From: an uncultured Anaerolineae bacterium
GTDB taxonomy: Bacteria > Chloroflexota > Anaerolineae > Aggregatilineales > Phototrophicaceae
NCBI GenBank assembly: GCA_938022205.1
Contig: CALIEB010000005.1
Location: 1-64,000, forward strand
DNA length: 64,000 nucleotides
Reading direction: 5' to 3'
Of the stretch, positions 60,592-64,000 are shown piece by piece. The position numbers and the translations under genes are program-made. Each line of letters begins with the position of its first letter. The stretch's first letter is position 1. The notes under the pieces are model-generated. The model did no database searches, was not told where the DNA came from, and saw nothing but the letters and a program-made list of their open reading frames with translations.

Positions 60592-62472
60592 ATGAACATT
60601 AACAAATGTCGTACCACACTCCAACTCCTCATCGCCTGTCTCTTGTTGCTTGTTGCTACAGCAAGCATGACCTACGCACAGTCTGCGGCTCAGTTTACGC
60701 CTACAGACTGCCCCGAGCAATTCGCCCAGCTTCCGTTGCAGCTAGCGTGCGGCTTGGTGGCTGTGCCGCTAGAACACGACGCACCACAGCGTGGCACTAT
60801 CTCCGTTGCTGTTTTCCGCGCGCGCTCAACCGGCAATAATGCCGCTGCTGACCCGCTAGTACTCCTGCAAGGTGGTCCGGGTGGCTCAGTCGATACACTG
60901 TTGCTCGCTTCCGCGGTTAGCTTGACCGACATTTTAGCTGAACGCGATTTGGTTTTTATTGAGCAGCGTGGCAACCGTTACAGCGTTCCATCGCTCACCT
61001 GCCCTAGCTTTGTCGAAAAGTATCTGATGAGCTTGGCAAACACTAGCACCGCTGACCAACTTGCCCTTGAGGCTTCTCAAAGCTGCCTCGACGAGTTTGC
61101 CGCCGCTGGTATCGATTTAAGTGCTTTCGACAGCGTCGAGAACGCGCGCGATATTCCCACCGTCGTGATTGACGCTTTAGGCTACAGCAGCTACAACCTT
61201 TACGGCGTATCTTACGGGTCGCAGCTTGCACAGCACATCATGGAAATTGCCCCACGCGGCTTGCGCAGCGTTATCCTCGACGCTGTTGCCCCACGCGGTC
61301 AAGATTTTGACCAAATGGCACCTGAATACGGCTGGCGTGCTTTTAAGCGGCTGGCGGAAGCCTGCGCTGCTGATACTACTTGTGCTGATGCCAACCCTGA
61401 CCTAGAAGGGGCTCTTCTCGGCTTACTTGAACGCTTGAATGCCGAACCCGTCAATGTGACCACCATCAACCCCACCACCGGCGAGGAAATCAACGTTCAG
61501 TTGGACGACGCTGCTTTGGCGACAGTTGTCTTCAACTCGCTATACGATACCGCTGGCTTAGCCAACCTACCCGGTTTAATCACCGCCGCAGCAGAGCGTG
61601 ACGATTTTTCTTGGGCTGCACAGACACTGGTTGCGCTGGTTTCGCCTGACTTTAGCATCGGGATGAACTTTGCAGTGAACTGTTCCGAGCAAAGCTACGA
61701 CGATTCGCAGCCAATCGTCAGCCCCAACGTGCCGAAAATCTTTGTCGAAGCGATAAGCGAGAAAAGTCTCGAAAATAAGACATTATGCCCCATCGTCAAC
61801 GTGCCGCTGATTGCATCTGAGGCGAATACGCCGGCGGATGCAGACATCCCCACGCTGTTGATGAGCGGCACGTACGACCCAATTACGCCGGCTGAATATG
61901 GCATACGTGTGGCTGAAACGCTGCCTAAAGCCGTTCACGTTGAATTTCCCGGCGTAGGTCACGGTGCTATTATGAGCAATACTTGCCCAGCGTCGATTGC
62001 AGCGGCTTTTCTCAAAGACCCAGCGGCTGAGCTAGACTTATCTTGTGTGAAATCGATGGGCTTGCGTTTTGCTGTGAGCTTCGAGCTAAGCGAGCGCACA
62101 GTTGGCACAGCAACCTTCCTCGTGCCGAATGACTGGACAGAGATCGAGCGCGGCGCGTTCGCTGATGCAATGATGGGCAGCTTCATGTTGGTGCAAGAGG
62201 AACAAGGGCGCGTGCTAGAACAGCTGCTCAACGCGATGTTCGAAGGAGCAGATGAGCAGCAGCTTGGCACGCCGGCGCAGCGCATGCTAGGGCAATACAC
62301 CTGGACAATCTACACACTACGCTTAGACAGTGAGAGCATGGTGATTTTTGCTGCCGGCGCAGAAACCAATGCCAACACCTACCTCGTGCTGTTACAAGGT
62401 GACATCAACAACGCACAGCAGCTAGAAGAAGACTTGCTCGTGCCTACCCTAACAGCATTTCGCGGCAAATAG
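60592..62472 (+). CDS. Secreted alpha/beta hydrolase (TAP-like protease/esterase)
   Basis: A 626-aa exported protein with a signal peptide (about 1-29, ending TYAQSA). The alpha/beta-hydrolase core has LVLLQGGPGGS (oxyanion), the nucleophile elbow YGVSYGSQLA (Ser ~209) and the C-terminal TAP-like lid/acid region LLMSGTYDPITP (Asp) and FPGVGHG (His). The triad is complete. An extra ~120 residues at the C terminus (LRFAVSFELSERTVGTATF...) are not recognised. Tripeptidyl-aminopeptidase or esterase activity is likely. The upstream ArsR-like gene is probably its regulator. Confidence 0.87.
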   Translation: MNINKCRTTLQLLIACLLLLVATASMTYAQSAAQFTPTDCPEQFAQLPLQLACGLVAVPLEHDAPQRGTISVAVFRARSTGNNAAADPLVLLQGGPGGSVDTLLLASAVSLTDILAERDLVFIEQRGNRYSVPSLTCPSFVEKYLMSLANTSTADQLALEASQSCLDEFAAAGIDLSAFDSVENARDIPTVVIDALGYSSYNLYGVSYGSQLAQHIMEIAPRGLRSVILDAVAPRGQDFDQMAPEYGWRAFKRLAEACAADTTCADANPDLEGALLGLLERLNAEPVNVTTINPTTGEEINVQLDDAALATVVFNSLYDTAGLANLPGLITAAAERDDFSWAAQTLVALVSPDFSIGMNFAVNCSEQSYDDSQPIVSPNVPKIFVEAISEKSLENKTLCPIVNVPLIASEANTPADADIPTLLMSGTYDPITPAEYGIRVAETLPKAVHVEFPGVGHGAIMSNTCPASIAAAFLKDPAAELDLSCVKSMGLRFAVSFELSERTVGTATFLVPNDWTEIERGAFADAMMGSFMLVQEEQGRVLEQLLNAMFEGADEQQLGTPAQRMLGQYTWTIYTLRLDSESMVIFAAGAETNANTYLVLLQGDINNAQQLEEDLLVPTLTAFRGK

Positions 62473-62482
62473 CTGACAAGCA

Positions 62483-62516
62483 AAGTCATGGGGGACGGGA
62501 TAGTCTCCCATGACTT
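62483..62516. terminator. Shared hairpin between converging genes
   Basis: A 10-bp perfect stem AAGTCATGGG/CCCATGACTT, with inner GAC/GTC pairs and a small loop. It lies 10 bases after the hydrolase stop and 10 bases before the end of the opposite-strand monooxygenase. No T-run is seen. Confidence 0.45.
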
Positions 62517-62525
62517 ACGCCGCAC

Positions 62526-63821
62526 CTAAACCACCACCTTCTGCGGCAGCTCTTGACGCAGTGCTTTCAGATAACTGTGATACTCTACCTCGACTGTGTG
62601 TCGTGCCGCACGCACATAGTGCTTGCGAATGGTCTCAACTTCCGCGCGCACACGCTCGCGCACGTCGCTCGGCAGCACATACCGCCCCAAAATGTGCTGC
62701 GCGACCAGCTCTGACTGCGTGTCCGAAAGGGGCCAAATACAGCCCTGCGGCTGCACTAGCCCGATAAAATAAAGCGTGGGGTGATCGGGATGAAACACGC
62801 GCAAATACAGCGGCACATCCCCCTCACTAAAGTCAATAAACGACTTGTCAAAGAACGGAAACGTAATTTTGTAGCCTGTGGCGGCGATAATCGCGTCGTA
62901 CTCTTCGCTGCGACCGTCGACAAAATGCACGCGCTTGCCTTCAAAGCGGCGGACATCAGGACGCGGATGAATGTCACCGTGCCGAATGCGCGTCAGCAAG
63001 TCGCTGTTGGTCACAGGATGCGACTCTAAGATGTCGTGGTCAGGCTTAGGCAGCCCATAGCGTCGGTTGCCGCCCGTCACCAGCCACCACGTCGCGTACA
63101 GCGCACGCTTGCGCAGCCAACGCGGCAGCCACACGAAGCGCGCGTTGACAACATCGGGCGGGCTGCCAAACACAATCTTGGGGATGACGTAGTAGCCACG
63201 CCGCCAGCTAATCGCTGTAAAGGCCGCATGGCGCGCCACGTCCACCGCAATATCGCACGCGCTGTTGCCACCACCAATCACCAACACGCGCTTGCCCTGA
63301 TACGGCAAATTGGTGCGGTAGCTGTGCGAATGGGTCAGCTCGCCCGTGAAAGTGCCTTCATAGCTGGGCAACTGCGGATTCCAGTGATGCCCGTTTGCCA
63401 CCAGCAAATGGTCAAAAAGCTCGACGCGCCCATCCGCGAGTGTCACGCGCCACGTTTTGTCCGGTAGCTCTTCGCAGTGCTTCACTTCGGTGTTGAACTG
63501 AATGTAGGGTATCACACCAAAATGCTCGGCATAGCTCTGAAAGTACGCCTTGAGGAGCTTGTGGCTCGGATAGTCGGGGTAATCGTCGGGCATAGGATAG
63601 TCGTGATACTGCGAGAGTGCCTTAGAGGAGATGATGTGCGCCGTCTCATAAACGCTGGAATGCCCCACCTCCTCCGAATACACCCAGTTGCCGCCTACTT
63701 GGTCGTTTTTCTCGTAGACGACAACGTTCTTGATGCCCACTTGCAGCAAGTGTTTGGCGGCGGTAATACCGCTCGGTCCCGCGCCAATCACGCACACGCG
63801 CACGTCTTGCCCTGTCTTCAT
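62526..63821 (-). CDS. Flavin-containing monooxygenase
   Basis: A 431-aa class B flavoprotein monooxygenase. The FAD Rossmann motif VIGAGPSGITAAKHL, the FMO-type central NADPH motif VIGGGNSACDIAVDVARHA, DHLLVANGHHWNP and a C-terminal YDAIIAATGYKITFPFF (ATG motif) are present. It oxygenates nucleophilic heteroatoms of small molecules with NADPH and O2, so it implies aerobic life. Start: three in-frame candidates occur (TTG 63845, ATG 63830, ATG 63821). GGGAG 10 bases upstream favours 63821. Confidence 0.9.
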   Translation of the reverse strand: MKTGQDVRVCVIGAGPSGITAAKHLLQVGIKNVVVYEKNDQVGGNWVYSEEVGHSSVYETAHIISSKALSQYHDYPMPDDYPDYPSHKLLKAYFQSYAEHFGVIPYIQFNTEVKHCEELPDKTWRVTLADGRVELFDHLLVANGHHWNPQLPSYEGTFTGELTHSHSYRTNLPYQGKRVLVIGGGNSACDIAVDVARHAAFTAISWRRGYYVIPKIVFGSPPDVVNARFVWLPRWLRKRALYATWWLVTGGNRRYGLPKPDHDILESHPVTNSDLLTRIRHGDIHPRPDVRRFEGKRVHFVDGRSEEYDAIIAATGYKITFPFFDKSFIDFSEGDVPLYLRVFHPDHPTLYFIGLVQPQGCIWPLSDTQSELVAQHILGRYVLPSDVRERVRAEVETIRKHYVRAARHTVEVEYHSYLKALRQELPQKVVV

Positions 63822-63890
63822 GGTAATCATGCTCCCGTTTAACAATCGTCTTTTTCACTGCCCATTATAACGCAGGAAAAGCGGTTCTTG

Positions 63891-64000
63891 TTAAACAGGC
63901 TTTTTGAGAAACAACGCGCTGCGGGTTACCTCAATGACAACTACGCCGTCTTGGTTGCGTCCGATGTGCTTCATGGTGATGATGCCCGCCTCCGGGCGCG
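63891..64000 (-). CDS. MaoC-like dehydratase, C-terminal end (partial)
   Basis: The minus-strand frame entering from the window end reads RPEAGIITMKHIGRNQDGVVVIEVTR... to a TAA at 63891. The pattern G-I-x-T-x-x-H-x-x-x-NQDG-x-V-V-x-x-x-x-R-x-A-L is characteristic of the last strands of MaoC-family hot-dog dehydratases (enoyl/mesaconyl-CoA-hydratase-like). It lies 70 bases upstream of the FMO gene on the same strand. Confidence 0.75.
   Translation of the reverse strand, partial: RPEAGIITMKHIGRNQDGVVVIEVTRSALFLKKPV

Overview
The window is about 64 kb of a bacterial chromosome with moderate-to-high GC. It is tightly packed, with short leaderless-looking gaps, clear AGGAGG-type ribosome binding sites and sigma-70-like promoters. 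The gene content is a SUF iron-sulfur operon with a Rieske ferredoxin, a Cst1-type subtype I-B CRISPR-Cas operon with a WYL regulator, oversized Aap-type amino-acid permeases, and a nucleotide-transporter/HEAT/cNMP fusion. It best fits an environmental member of the Chloroflexota (Anaerolineae-like). That placement is inference from gene content, since no ribosomal RNA or universal marker other than rho is present.

Layout. 1-0.2 kb: tail of an unknown gene. 0.3-5.8 kb (minus): a large PLD-nuclease/SNF2-helicase fusion, a YhhN-family membrane protein and a GH5-like glycosidase. 6.0-11.5 kb (minus): tRNA-His, a methyltransferase, a glycerophosphodiesterase, a Rieske ferredoxin and sufDBC, with a divergent MIP18/SufT-like factor. 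12.1-14.2 kb: a four-domain M23 cell-wall protein. 14.4 kb: tRNA-Pro. 14.6-24.5 kb (plus): WYL regulator-cas8(cst1)-cas7-cas5-cas3-cas6-cas1-cas2-cas4. No CRISPR array is seen anywhere in the window. 24.6-28.9 kb: PadR regulator and a FecCD-type metal/cofactor importer with a THEP1-like NTPase. 29-30 kb: a nitroreductase and a PPOX protein. 30.1-33.7 kb (minus): a cobalamin-riboswitch-controlled btuFCD-type operon. 33.8-39.6 kb: a hypothetical gene and four intact COG0523 (CobW/ZagA-like) GTPases plus one shrunken COG0523-like protein. 39.8-42.0 kb: amino-sugar genes (SIS isomerase/deaminase and nagA). 42.1 kb: tRNA-Gln. 42.4-45.9 kb: a peptide/nickel-type SBP and two permeases with no ATPase. 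45.9-52 kb: an NTT-like/HEAT/cNMP fusion, a small membrane ORF, an SGNH hydrolase and a DEAD-box helicase. 52.4 kb: rho. 53.7-59.8 kb (minus): an Aap-type general amino-acid importer. 60-62.5 kb: an ArsR-like regulator and a secreted TAP-type hydrolase. 62.5-64 kb (minus): a flavin monooxygenase and the end of a MaoC-type dehydratase.

The most interesting new structure is the metal-chaperone region at 33.8-39.6 kb. Two promoters there carry the same 15-bp dyad, TGATAC-N3-GTATCA: a tandem, centre-to-centre 21-bp pair before the first gene and a single perfect copy before the third COG0523-like frame. In both cases the dyad overlaps the -10 box. This looks like a metal-responsive (Zur-like) repressor regulon that directly faces a B12-responsive leader. 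A second noncoding signal is a 7-4-7 palindrome, TTAGGGG-N4-CCCCTAA, found just upstream of the promoter of the WYL-cas operon and again, imperfectly, in the gap before cas1. It suggests a shared operator for the CRISPR effector and adaptation modules.
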